Shown piece by piece: positions 1-5,236 of a stretch of DNA of 5,236 nucleotides (the stretch's first letter is position 1; every line of letters starts with the position of its first letter). The DNA comes from an uncultured Eubacteriales bacterium (GTDB lineage Bacteria; Bacillota; Clostridia; Oscillospirales; Oscillospiraceae). The position numbers and the translations under genes were made by a program. Location: the NCBI GenBank assembly GCA_900554855.1, contig USIZ01000120.1, positions 1-5,236 of the forward strand, in the 5' to 3' direction. The notes under the pieces were generated by a model. That model was not told where the DNA came from, made no database searches, and saw only the letters and a list, made by a program, of their open reading frames with translations.

Positions 1-65
1 ACCAGCAGTTCTCCGCCCCGGTTATCCACAGCGGCCTGCTGCTGATGCGTCAATGTCACGCCCAT
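1..65 (-). CDS. addA: AddA, ATP-dependent helicase/nuclease subunit A (N-terminal fragment, cut by window edge)
   Basis: AddA is the 3'-5' UvrD-type helicase and nuclease subunit of the AddAB complex, which processes double-strand DNA ends for RecA loading. Only the first 21 codons lie in the window. They read MGVTLTHQQQAAVDNRGG and then ELLV, which matches the start of AddA: a Q-motif (LTxxQxxAV, contacting adenine) followed by the strand leading into the Walker A loop, which lies past the edge. The ATG at 63-65 is 3 bases after the addB stop codon. An AAGGAGGG ribosome binding site (76-83) sits inside the last codons of addB, 10 bases before the ATG, so the two genes are a tight operon and probably translationally coupled. 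The identification rests on a short fragment plus the addB context, and the two agree. Confidence 0.85.
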   Translation of the reverse strand, partial: MGVTLTHQQQAAVDNRGGELL

Positions 66-68
66 AGG

Positions 69-3000
69 TCAGTCACCCTCCTTCTCGTCACTGCGCTCTT
101 CCTCCTCCAGCTGCTCCCAGAACTCGGTTCCCTTGACCGGGTAGAGGTAGCGGCTGCGCTCGCCGCAGCGTCCGTCTTCAAAATGACAGGCAGAAGCGTA
201 GTCGCACCAGGCGCAGGCGGTGCGGCGCTCATCCCGGTACCACGGGTCGGCCTGAATATTGCCGGAGCCGATCTCCTGTGCGATTTGGCGCAGGATGTGA
301 TGGATGTGCTTGCGCAGCTTGCCCAGCTGCACCGCCGAGGCAAGCGCGTCGCCGGAGATGGCCCCGGTGCGTTTGCTGACGCGCACAGGCAGGAACCGGG
401 CCTCGCTGCCCAGCGGGATATGCTCCATGGCGTCCACCACATTGGCGTCATTTAAAATGAGGCCGCTTCTGCGCATCTTGGAGTCCAGTTCCTTCCGGCG
501 GCTCTCCTCATCCATGGTGCGGCTTCCGGTCAAATGCTCCTCTCGGGCAGGCAGGTAAAGCACCCCCGCCGGAACAACGGGTCGATCCACTCCAGGCATT
601 CCCTTTTCCTCCAGAGTGAAGAGATAGAGCAGCATCTGGAGATTCAGGCCATGCCACACGTCCGTGAGATCAAAGGATTTGTGTCCGGTCTTATAGTCCA
701 TGACCCGGACATAGAGCCGCCCATTGTGCTCCCAGCCGTCCACCCGGTCCACAAAGCCGGAGATGGACACCTGTACGCCGTTCACCTTCAGCTGGACCGG
801 CGGCAGAGTCTCATTTCGGCCAAAGCCAAGTTCAAAGGCAATGGGCTGGAAGTCGGAATTCTGGAGCTCCTCCACCATCTGCTCCACCACCTGTTCGGCG
901 GAGTTGGCCAGACGGCGGAACAGGTAGCGGAATCGAGGCGTCTTGTCCTCCAGTCCGCCGATGCTCTCCCGGATATACTGCTCCGATGCCGCCCGAGCCA
1001 GGCTGCGGATCTGATCCGCGTCCACCGCCGACACACCGCCCAGCCGCTTTGCCTCGGACAGGACGTGCTCCAGCACATAATGAACAAAGGTGCCCGCCTC
1101 TGGAGCGTCCAGTCCAGCGGGCTTTCTGGCCTGAGCTTTCAAACCGTATTTCAAAAAATAAGCATAATGACAGGACTTCACCTGATCCATCCGGGAGGCG
1201 GACAGCCGCACCGTGCCGCGATAGAGCTCCTCCACCGCCGCTCGGGTCAGATTTTCCCGGCGCTCATCCATGGCATTCAGCGCCCGATGCGCCGTCTCCC
1301 CCCGGGTCAGCTCCGCCAGATCGGCCAGCATGATCCGGTCGCCCCGGGCGGAGGAGGCGTCCAGTGCCGGGATCAGGGCGGACGGAAGCCGTCCGCGTTC
1401 GGGCGTGCACTCCACATCAGGGAACAGCTCCCGCAGTCGATGGATCACAAAGCTGGGGCGCTTTTCCGCCCCGTCCACATCGTGGGCGGAATAGCTCAGG
1501 CAGAGCCGCTCCGACGGCATGGTACAGCACTCGTAGATCAGCATCATCTCCCGATCCATCCGCTGATCCTGATCCAGGGCCGTCTCCACGCCGCCGAACT
1601 GAGCCAGCAGGGCACGATCCTCATCGGTCAGCAGGCAGCTCTCGCCGCCCACCATGGGCATGCTCTCGTCATCCGCCCCCAGCAGGAACAGGATACGGCC
1701 GCTGGCATGGCTCACCCGCGCCATGTCGCTGCAGGTCACCCGGTCGAGGGAGACCGGGATCGTACCCACCTGATACTGACTGAGCACCAGACGAAACAGA
1801 TCGGCAAACTCTGCCAGCGTCATGCTGTCCTCTCCCAGCAGGTCGGAGCACTGCTCCAACGCGCCGGTGAGGATCTGCCATACCTGGCGGTATTCCTCCG
1901 CCTCCCGCAGCTCGCCTGCCGCGCACAGCTCGCCCGCCCGGCGCTTCAGGCATTCGGGCAGGCTGATCTGCTCCAGGAAGTCATAGACAGCCTGTGCCCA
2001 CGCCTGACCGCTGGACAATTTCCGATGTCTCAGCGCTTCCAGAGGGGCGATCACGCGTCGGCGCAGCTCGTCCAGCCGGGCCACCAACTCCCTGTCCTCA
2101 TCATGCCAGCTCTGGCCGTAGCCGCCCGGATGCCAGCTCCACGGCTTTTCCGTCGTCCAGCGGGAGCCGCGGACGTCCCAGCGCAGCACATAGTTTTCCA
2201 GCTCGTCCCGTTCCTCTGCCGTGATGCCGGTCAGGCCGGTCTTCAGATAGCGGAAGACATCCTCATACTCATAGCCTCCGGCCGTAGCGTCCAGCGCCGC
2301 TGTCAGCAGAGTAAGTACCGGCTTTTGCAGAATGTCATCCATCCGGCTCAGGAAGATCGGGATCTGATAGCGTGCAAACACCGACTCTAATCGGTCGCCC
2401 CAGCCGGAAAGGTCACGCACCGCCACGGTAATATCACGGAAACGCACACCCTTCTCCCGGACAAGGCGCAGGATCTCCTCCGCCGCTTCGGATGCCTCCT
2501 GATAGGGGTCGGCGCAGCATTGCAGAGAAATATGCTCCGCCGGGCGTTCAAACACCGCAGACGCACCGGAAAACAAGTGCCGCTCCAGAAAAGAGAACTC
2601 CGGCTCCAGCATCTCAGGCAGGGGCAGGCACTCATATTCCATGCGGGTGCCACTCTCCCGGGCCAGTGAGGTCAGTGCCAGCGCCGTATGGCGCACCGGG
2701 GTAAATACCGACGCGCCGCTCATATCCAGCGTGTCACACCTCAAGCCGGCGATGACCAACTCCGACTGGCGCAGCATGACCCCCAGCACCAGCCGCTCCT
2801 GTGGAGTAAAATCAGTAAATCCGTCCAGAAAGACCGCTTTCCCCCGGAAATAATCGGTGCCCCGCAGAGTATCCGCCAGACGGGACAGCTTGTCTCGGGG
2901 ATCTTCCGCCCGCTGGGCGGTCAAAGCATCATAAGCACCCAGCACAAGGCCAAGCTCCCGCAGGCGCCGGCCGCGCTCCGGCTCGGACTCCCCCGCCTCC

Positions 3001-3407
3001 AGCAGCAGTTCCGGTGGGATGCAGTAGCTCTTACACTCGTCTGCCGTGGCCAGCAGACTGGTCAGAAAACCGGCCTTCTCCCCCGCCTGACGGTAAACGT
3101 TCAGTTCTCCGCGCAAACGCCGGACCGCCAGATGCATGAGCAGCAAACGGCCGCCCTTGTCCAGCACCGGCCGGGCACTTCCGCCTTTCTCCTGAAAGAC
3201 TCGCTGAGCCAGCCGGGAAAAGGTGAGCACTTCCGCACGGGCGGAGATTGAGTCTCCCCCGATCGCACACAGACGCCGCTCAGTGACGTGGGAATACTGC
3301 TCCGGTACGATGACCAAGCTGCACCGCCCGGGCACACGCTCCGCCGCCGCACGCAGCACGGCCTCGCTGATCTGATCCTGATTTCTGCCCAGCAGCAGCT
3401 TGAGCAT
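69..3407 (-). CDS. addB: AddB, ATP-dependent helicase/deoxyribonuclease subunit B
   Basis: AddB is the second subunit of the AddAB helicase-nuclease. It carries an inactive helicase-like domain, used for Chi recognition in the studied homologues, and a C-terminal RecB-family nuclease that cuts the 5' strand. The protein is 1112 residues, close to the family's usual length (about 1150). Nuclease marks are visible: H776 in the GTFVHYVLE segment, D887 in GFVDRVD, D904 and K906 in MDYKTG, and Q924/Y928 in LQMLLY. An Fe-S cluster site is complete: C746 (in VKSCHY) plus C1065, C1068 and C1074 (CAWCDYASAC), with the C-x2-C-x5-C spacing of Bacillus AddB. The N-terminus is odd: residues 7-14 read GRNQDQIS where homologues have a P-loop such as GRSGSGKT. 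I chose the ATG at 3405-3407 because MLKLLLGR aligns with the family start and has a GGGG/GGCGG stretch just upstream. An in-frame ATG at 3449 adds 14 residues but has no ribosome binding site. The C-terminus is acidic (EEEERSDEKEGD). Confidence 0.96.
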   Translation of the reverse strand: MLKLLLGRNQDQISEAVLRAAAERVPGRCSLVIVPEQYSHVTERRLCAIGGDSISARAEVLTFSRLAQRVFQEKGGSARPVLDKGGRLLLMHLAVRRLRGELNVYRQAGEKAGFLTSLLATADECKSYCIPPELLLEAGESEPERGRRLRELGLVLGAYDALTAQRAEDPRDKLSRLADTLRGTDYFRGKAVFLDGFTDFTPQERLVLGVMLRQSELVIAGLRCDTLDMSGASVFTPVRHTALALTSLARESGTRMEYECLPLPEMLEPEFSFLERHLFSGASAVFERPAEHISLQCCADPYQEASEAAEEILRLVREKGVRFRDITVAVRDLSGWGDRLESVFARYQIPIFLSRMDDILQKPVLTLLTAALDATAGGYEYEDVFRYLKTGLTGITAEERDELENYVLRWDVRGSRWTTEKPWSWHPGGYGQSWHDEDRELVARLDELRRRVIAPLEALRHRKLSSGQAWAQAVYDFLEQISLPECLKRRAGELCAAGELREAEEYRQVWQILTGALEQCSDLLGEDSMTLAEFADLFRLVLSQYQVGTIPVSLDRVTCSDMARVSHASGRILFLLGADDESMPMVGGESCLLTDEDRALLAQFGGVETALDQDQRMDREMMLIYECCTMPSERLCLSYSAHDVDGAEKRPSFVIHRLRELFPDVECTPERGRLPSALIPALDASSARGDRIMLADLAELTRGETAHRALNAMDERRENLTRAAVEELYRGTVRLSASRMDQVKSCHYAYFLKYGLKAQARKPAGLDAPEAGTFVHYVLEHVLSEAKRLGGVSAVDADQIRSLARAASEQYIRESIGGLEDKTPRFRYLFRRLANSAEQVVEQMVEELQNSDFQPIAFELGFGRNETLPPVQLKVNGVQVSISGFVDRVDGWEHNGRLYVRVMDYKTGHKSFDLTDVWHGLNLQMLLYLFTLEEKGMPGVDRPVVPAGVLYLPAREEHLTGSRTMDEESRRKELDSKMRRSGLILNDANVVDAMEHIPLGSEARFLPVRVSKRTGAISGDALASAVQLGKLRKHIHHILRQIAQEIGSGNIQADPWYRDERRTACAWCDYASACHFEDGRCGERSRYLYPVKGTEFWEQLEEEERSDEKEGD

Positions 3408-3444
3408 AGAACCGCCCCGTTTCTCTTCTGGAATAATTGCATTT

Positions 3445-3453
3445 ATCATACCA
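3445..3453 (-). promoter_or_regulatory. Putative extended -10 promoter for addBA
   Basis: Read on the minus strand this is TGGTATGAT, an extended -10 element (TGn followed by a TATAAT-like hexamer), about 40 bases before the chosen addB start. No good -35 box sits 16-18 bases upstream, which extended -10 promoters can tolerate. Transcription from here would begin downstream of the alternative ATG at 3449, which supports the start at 3407. This rests on the motif alone. Confidence 0.35.
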
Positions 3454-3536
3454 TAAAAAGTGTCCCAAAAGATGGACTATGCATAGAATATTTTGCGGCG
3501 GGCAAAATTTCACGTCAAACTTTTTTCATAAATCTG

Positions 3537-3565
3537 TTGACAAGCCGAAAGAATGGCGCTATACT
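3537..3565 (+). promoter_or_regulatory. Sigma-A promoter of the T-box/transporter operon
   Basis: TTGACA (3537-3542) and TATACT (3560-3565) are separated by exactly 17 bases. The -35 box is a perfect consensus and the -10 differs at one position. An A/T-rich stretch with a T-tract (about 3517-3533) lies just upstream and could act as an UP-like element. The expected start is an A near 3571-3573, directly before the T-box leader, so the structure begins at the 5' end of the transcript. The strong promoter fits a system controlled by premature termination rather than initiation. Confidence 0.85.
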
Positions 3566-3663
3566 TCAACACAACAAACCGTTGAGGAAGAGGAGTAGTT
3601 CTCCAGACCACCGGGCAAAGCGAGCTGCGAAGGGTGTGAGCGCAGCACCGGCCGGAGGATGAA

Positions 3664-3666
3664 TGG
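3664..3666 (+). promoter_or_regulatory. T-box specifier codon UGG (Trp)
   Basis: In T-box specifier loops an AGUA/GAA loop-E motif stacks just before the specifier triplet. Here AGTA (3594-3597) faces GAA (3661-3663), which puts the triplet TGG at 3664-3666, the codon read by tRNA-Trp (anticodon CCA). Shifting the register by one base would give ATG or GGC, but neither would follow the GAA. A Trp specifier also fits the transporter family encoded downstream. Confidence 0.85.
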
Positions 3667-3806
3667 CCTTCCGAGGGCGGCCCAAACAAGATCCATGTGA
3701 TCTGTGATCTTCAGTAGGCGCCGACGGGAACCCGCCCGTTACCCCAGGGACTGCGTAGGAACAGCGCAGGGTTTAAAGTGGACGATTTTCATCTACATCG
3801 TCAATT

Positions 3807-3840
3807 TGGGTGGTACCGCAGGAGTCAGGCTCTTGTCCCA
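3807..3840 (+). promoter_or_regulatory. T-box antiterminator helix
   Basis: TGGG (3807-3810) pairs with CCCA (3837-3840). A seven-base bulge TGGTACC (3811-3817) follows, and then GCAGGAG (3818-3824) pairs with CTCTTGT (3830-3836) around a TCAGG loop. The first four bulge bases, UGGU, are those that pair with the NCCA end of uncharged tRNA. The 3' half of this helix is also the 5' half of the terminator, so the two structures exclude each other, as the T-box mechanism requires. Confidence 0.9.
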
Positions 3841-3861
3841 TAGTGGGACAGGGGTCTTTTT
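3827..3861 (+). terminator. Intrinsic terminator of the T-box switch
   Basis: A stem of about 14 pairs, including several G-U pairs, joins 3827-3840 to 3844-3857 across the loop TAG, with TGTCCCA/TGGGACA as its perfect upper part. It runs directly into TTTTT (3857-3861). This is the regulated stop for the transporter transcript when tRNA-Trp is charged. It ends 58 bases before the first start codon. Confidence 0.9.
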
Positions 3862-3919
3862 GTTTACCCTTTTGCGGATGGCCTGCCATCTAAGTTTTAT
3901 TCTCTAGGAGGAATTTACA

Positions 3920-4999
3920 ATGAAAAAACTGCTTGCTCTGATGATGGCACTGGCCATGGTGCTGGCGCTGGCCGCCTGCGGGAGCACCGGCACAGGCTCT
4001 GCCAAATCCGCCGCCGATGGCTCCGGCTCCGCCGCTGTCGGCAATGCTGACGGCAAAACCTACAAGGTCGGTATTGTCAACTGGGTCGATCACGCCTCTC
4101 TGAACCAGATCATCGAAAATCTGGAAGCAGAGCTGGACCGGCAGGGCGAGGCGATGGGCGTCACCTTCGACTATCAGGATTATTACGACAATGCGCAGGC
4201 CGATCAGAGTGTGCTGAGCCAGATCGGCGCCAACATGATTGCCGATGATGTGGACATCGTTGTGGCCGTGGCCACCCCCAGCGCCGCCGTCATGAAGAGC
4301 GCGCTGGAGGACACCGACATTCCCGTGGTCTTCTCCGCCGTCACCGACCCGGTCATCGCCGGCCTGGTGGACAGCATGGACGCCCCCGGCTGCAATGTGA
4401 CCGGCACCTCCGATGCGCTGAACACGGAGTCCATCATGAATCTGATCCTGGCCGCCAACCCCGACTGCGACTATGTGGGCCTGCTCTATGACACCGCGCA
4501 GGACTCCTCCACTCAGGCGATCGCCGATGCCAAGGCTTTTCTGGACGGCAAGGGCATTCAGTACATCGAAAAGACCGGCTCTACCACTGGCGACGTCCAG
4601 CTGGCCGCTCAGGCGCTGATCTCCGAAGGCGTTGACGCCGTATTTACTCCCACTGACAACACCGTCATGGACGCCGAGCTGTCCATCTATGAATCCTTCA
4701 TTGAAGCCGGTATCCCCCACTACACCGGCGCTGACTCCTTTGCCCTGAACGGCGCGTTCCTCGGCTATGGCGTCGATTACGCCAAGCTGGGCGAGGCCAC
4801 CGGCAAAATGGTCGTGGACATTCTGGTCAACGGCACAGATCCCGCCCAGACTGCGGTTCAGACCTTTGATAACGGCATTGCCACGGTGAACACGGAGACC
4901 TGTGCCGCGCTGAATCTGGATCTGGACACCATCAAGCAGGCATTTGCCCCCTACTGCACCTCCGTTCAGGAGATCACCACCGCAGAGAGCTTTGAATAA
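3920..4999 (+). CDS. trpX: ABC transporter substrate-binding lipoprotein, TrpX-like (PF04392 family), predicted tryptophan-binding
   Basis: This is the extracellular binding component of an ABC importer, anchored to the membrane by lipid. It has 359 residues. Residues 1-20 are a lipoprotein signal peptide (MKK, hydrophobic core, lipobox LAAC, acylated Cys20). A Gly/Ser/Ala-rich linker (21-46) follows, then the folded domain. Family marks in order: YKVGIVNWVDHASLNQ (48-63), NAQAD (91-95), ATPSAAV (118-124), IPVVFSAVTDPVIAGLV (134-150), NVTGTSD (159-165), TPTDNTV (243-249), GADSF (270-274) and GYGVDYAKLGEATG (282-295). These are typical of the ABC_sub_bind (PF04392) family, which includes streptococcal TrpX. 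The start has an AGGAGG site (3906-3911) 8 bases upstream. The Trp T-box in its leader, not the protein itself, is what points to tryptophan as ligand. A related aromatic precursor cannot be ruled out. A permease gene follows 107 bases downstream. Confidence 0.9.
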   Translation: MKKLLALMMALAMVLALAACGSTGTGSAKSAADGSGSAAVGNADGKTYKVGIVNWVDHASLNQIIENLEAELDRQGEAMGVTFDYQDYYDNAQADQSVLSQIGANMIADDVDIVVAVATPSAAVMKSALEDTDIPVVFSAVTDPVIAGLVDSMDAPGCNVTGTSDALNTESIMNLILAANPDCDYVGLLYDTAQDSSTQAIADAKAFLDGKGIQYIEKTGSTTGDVQLAAQALISEGVDAVFTPTDNTVMDAELSIYESFIEAGIPHYTGADSFALNGAFLGYGVDYAKLGEATGKMVVDILVNGTDPAQTAVQTFDNGIATVNTETCAALNLDLDTIKQAFAPYCTSVQEITTAESFE

Positions 5000-5022
5000 A
5001 CCATCGCACAACGATAACCCTT

Positions 5023-5052
5023 GTGACCGGGCGGCCTGTGCCGCCCGGTTAC
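5023..5052 (+). other. Strong intercistronic hairpin between the binding-protein and permease genes
   Basis: A perfect 10-bp inverted repeat, ACCGGGCGGC (5026-5035) and GCCGCCCGGT (5040-5049), flanks a CTGT loop. Three further pairs (one G-U) extend it to 5023-5052. No T-run follows directly; the A/T-rich stretch starts about 18 bases later (5070-5090). It is therefore a poor classical terminator. It more likely protects the 3' end of the upstream message or partly attenuates transcription, giving more binding protein than permease. The structure is seen directly; the role is inferred. Confidence 0.6.
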
Positions 5053-5106
5053 CGCCATGTATATCGCATCTTATTTATTATATTTATTAAATGAGGAGGG
5101 ATCATC

Positions 5107-5236
5107 TTGTTCTTTACATGGGATCTGATCCAAAACGCATTGGAGCTGGGCCTGATCTATGGTCTGGTAGCGCTGGCTCTGTTCTTGAGCTACTCCATGC
5201 TCAATGTATGCGACCTGTCTACCGACGGCTGCTTCA
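5107..5236 (+). CDS. trpY: ABC transporter permease, TrpY-like (PF02653-type), N-terminal fragment cut by window edge
   Basis: This is the membrane channel component of the same importer. Forty-three codons are visible, open to the window end, beginning MFFTWDLIQN. They hold one hydrophobic segment (about residues 12-30, LELGLIYGLVALALFLSYS), then MLNVCDLSTDGCF. The pattern of a GLIYGL-type first helix, a SY-x-x-L turn and then DLSTDG resembles the DLTVDGSF start of permeases that pair with PF04392 binding proteins. The start is TTG, set by a strong GAGGAGGG ribosome binding site (5093-5100) 6 bases upstream. The only ATG codons in this frame are further in (such as residue 31) and would remove the first helix. 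It is co-transcribed with the binding-protein gene. An ATPase gene is expected beyond the window but cannot be seen. Confidence 0.82.
   Translation, partial: MFFTWDLIQNALELGLIYGLVALALFLSYSMLNVCDLSTDGCF

Larger units (their letters stand above)
3571..3861 (+). promoter_or_regulatory. T-box riboswitch leader, tryptophan specificity
   Basis: This tRNA-sensing leader controls transcription of the downstream transporter. Stem I closes with GGAAG (3586-3590) pairing CTTCC (3668-3672). Above it is the specifier loop, formed by AGGAGTAG (3591-3598) on the 5' side and TGAATGGC (3660-3667) on the 3' side. The next helix pairs 3599-3604 with 3654-3659, and a distal helix pairs GCTGCG (3624-3629) with CGCAGC (3641-3646), enclosing the GGGTGTGAG-type distal loop. 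Stem II region: ACGGG (3724-3728) pairs CCCGT (3735-3739) after the conserved AGTAGG. Stem III: CTGCG (3751-3755) pairs CGCAG (3765-3769). The T-box core GGGTGGTACCGC is at 3808-3819 and a terminator follows. All expected elements are present in order. Pairings were worked out by eye, not by a folding program. Confidence 0.95.

Noticed and set aside
534..2390. A 618-codon open frame on the plus strand, antisense to addB
   Set aside because: It lies wholly inside addB, has no recognisable domain, is rich in His/Gln/Pro/Arg, and has no convincing ribosome binding site. AddB is certain on the other strand; long antisense frames are expected from codon bias in GC-rich genes.
3407..3449. Upstream ATG at 3449 as the addB start, adding 14 residues
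   Set aside because: There is no ribosome binding site before it, it overlaps the candidate -10 element, and the extra residues (MINAIIPEEK and on) precede the family-conserved start MLKLLLGR.
3659..3700. Short frame in the leader starting ATG AAT GGC, preceded by GGAGG, as a possible leader peptide
   Set aside because: The GGAGG touches the ATG with no spacing, the sequence is part of the T-box Stem I and specifier loop, and the peptide has no Trp codons, so classical Trp attenuation is not supported.
3877..3890. Small hairpin GATGG/CCATC with a CCTG loop between the T-box terminator and the ribosome binding site
   Set aside because: Five pairs only, with a broken T-stretch after it. It is too weak to call a second terminator and could be chance.
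3704..3907. A 67-codon plus-strand frame in the leader
   Set aside because: It overlaps Stem II/III, the T-box core and the terminator, and begins without a ribosome binding site. The RNA structure explains the sequence.
3890..5011. A 373-codon open frame on the minus strand covering the whole binding-protein gene
   Set aside because: It mirrors the binding-protein gene, is Gly/His/Val-rich without a family signature, and covers the ribosome binding site and part of the leader. The plus-strand gene has the signal peptide, family motifs and control elements.

Overview
The window looks like chromosomal DNA of a GC-rich Clostridia member, probably Oscillospiraceae/Ruminococcaceae-like. The evidence is an AddAB-type (not RecBCD) recombination nuclease, a T-box riboswitch, strong AGGAGG-type ribosome binding sites, and a lipoprotein signal peptide of a style common in gut Clostridia. 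The assignment is an inference from these features, not from a database match. Nothing here looks mobile: no transposase, integrase, tRNA, CRISPR array or attachment site was seen.

Layout: two divergent transcription units share the intergenic region at about 3408-3536. Leftward (minus strand) runs addB (3407 to 69), followed after 3 bases by the first 65 bases of addA, which is cut by the window edge. Together they encode the two-subunit helicase-nuclease that resects double-strand breaks for RecA-dependent repair. Rightward (plus strand) runs a consensus sigma-A promoter (3537-3565) and a leader of about 350 bases that folds as a T-box riboswitch with a UGG (tryptophan) specifier and a terminator/antiterminator switch. 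It is followed by a PF04392-type substrate-binding lipoprotein (3920-4999), a strong intercistronic hairpin (5023-5052), and the 5' end of the cognate PF02653-type permease (5107 to the edge). An ATPase gene would be expected just beyond the window.

How the parts work together: when uncharged tRNA-Trp accumulates, it should pair with the UGG specifier and the UGGU bulge of the antiterminator. This blocks the terminator at 3827-3861 and lets transcription reach the transporter genes. The leader therefore predicts the ligand of the transporter, L-tryptophan (or a Trp precursor), which the protein sequence alone could not tell. This matches the TrpXYZ type of uptake system.

Most of the window is recognisable biology. 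The two points most worth a second look are the loss of the Walker A P-loop at the N-terminus of AddB, and the complete Trp T-box structure, which assigns a substrate to an otherwise generic ABC transporter. I found no evidence for an undescribed system.
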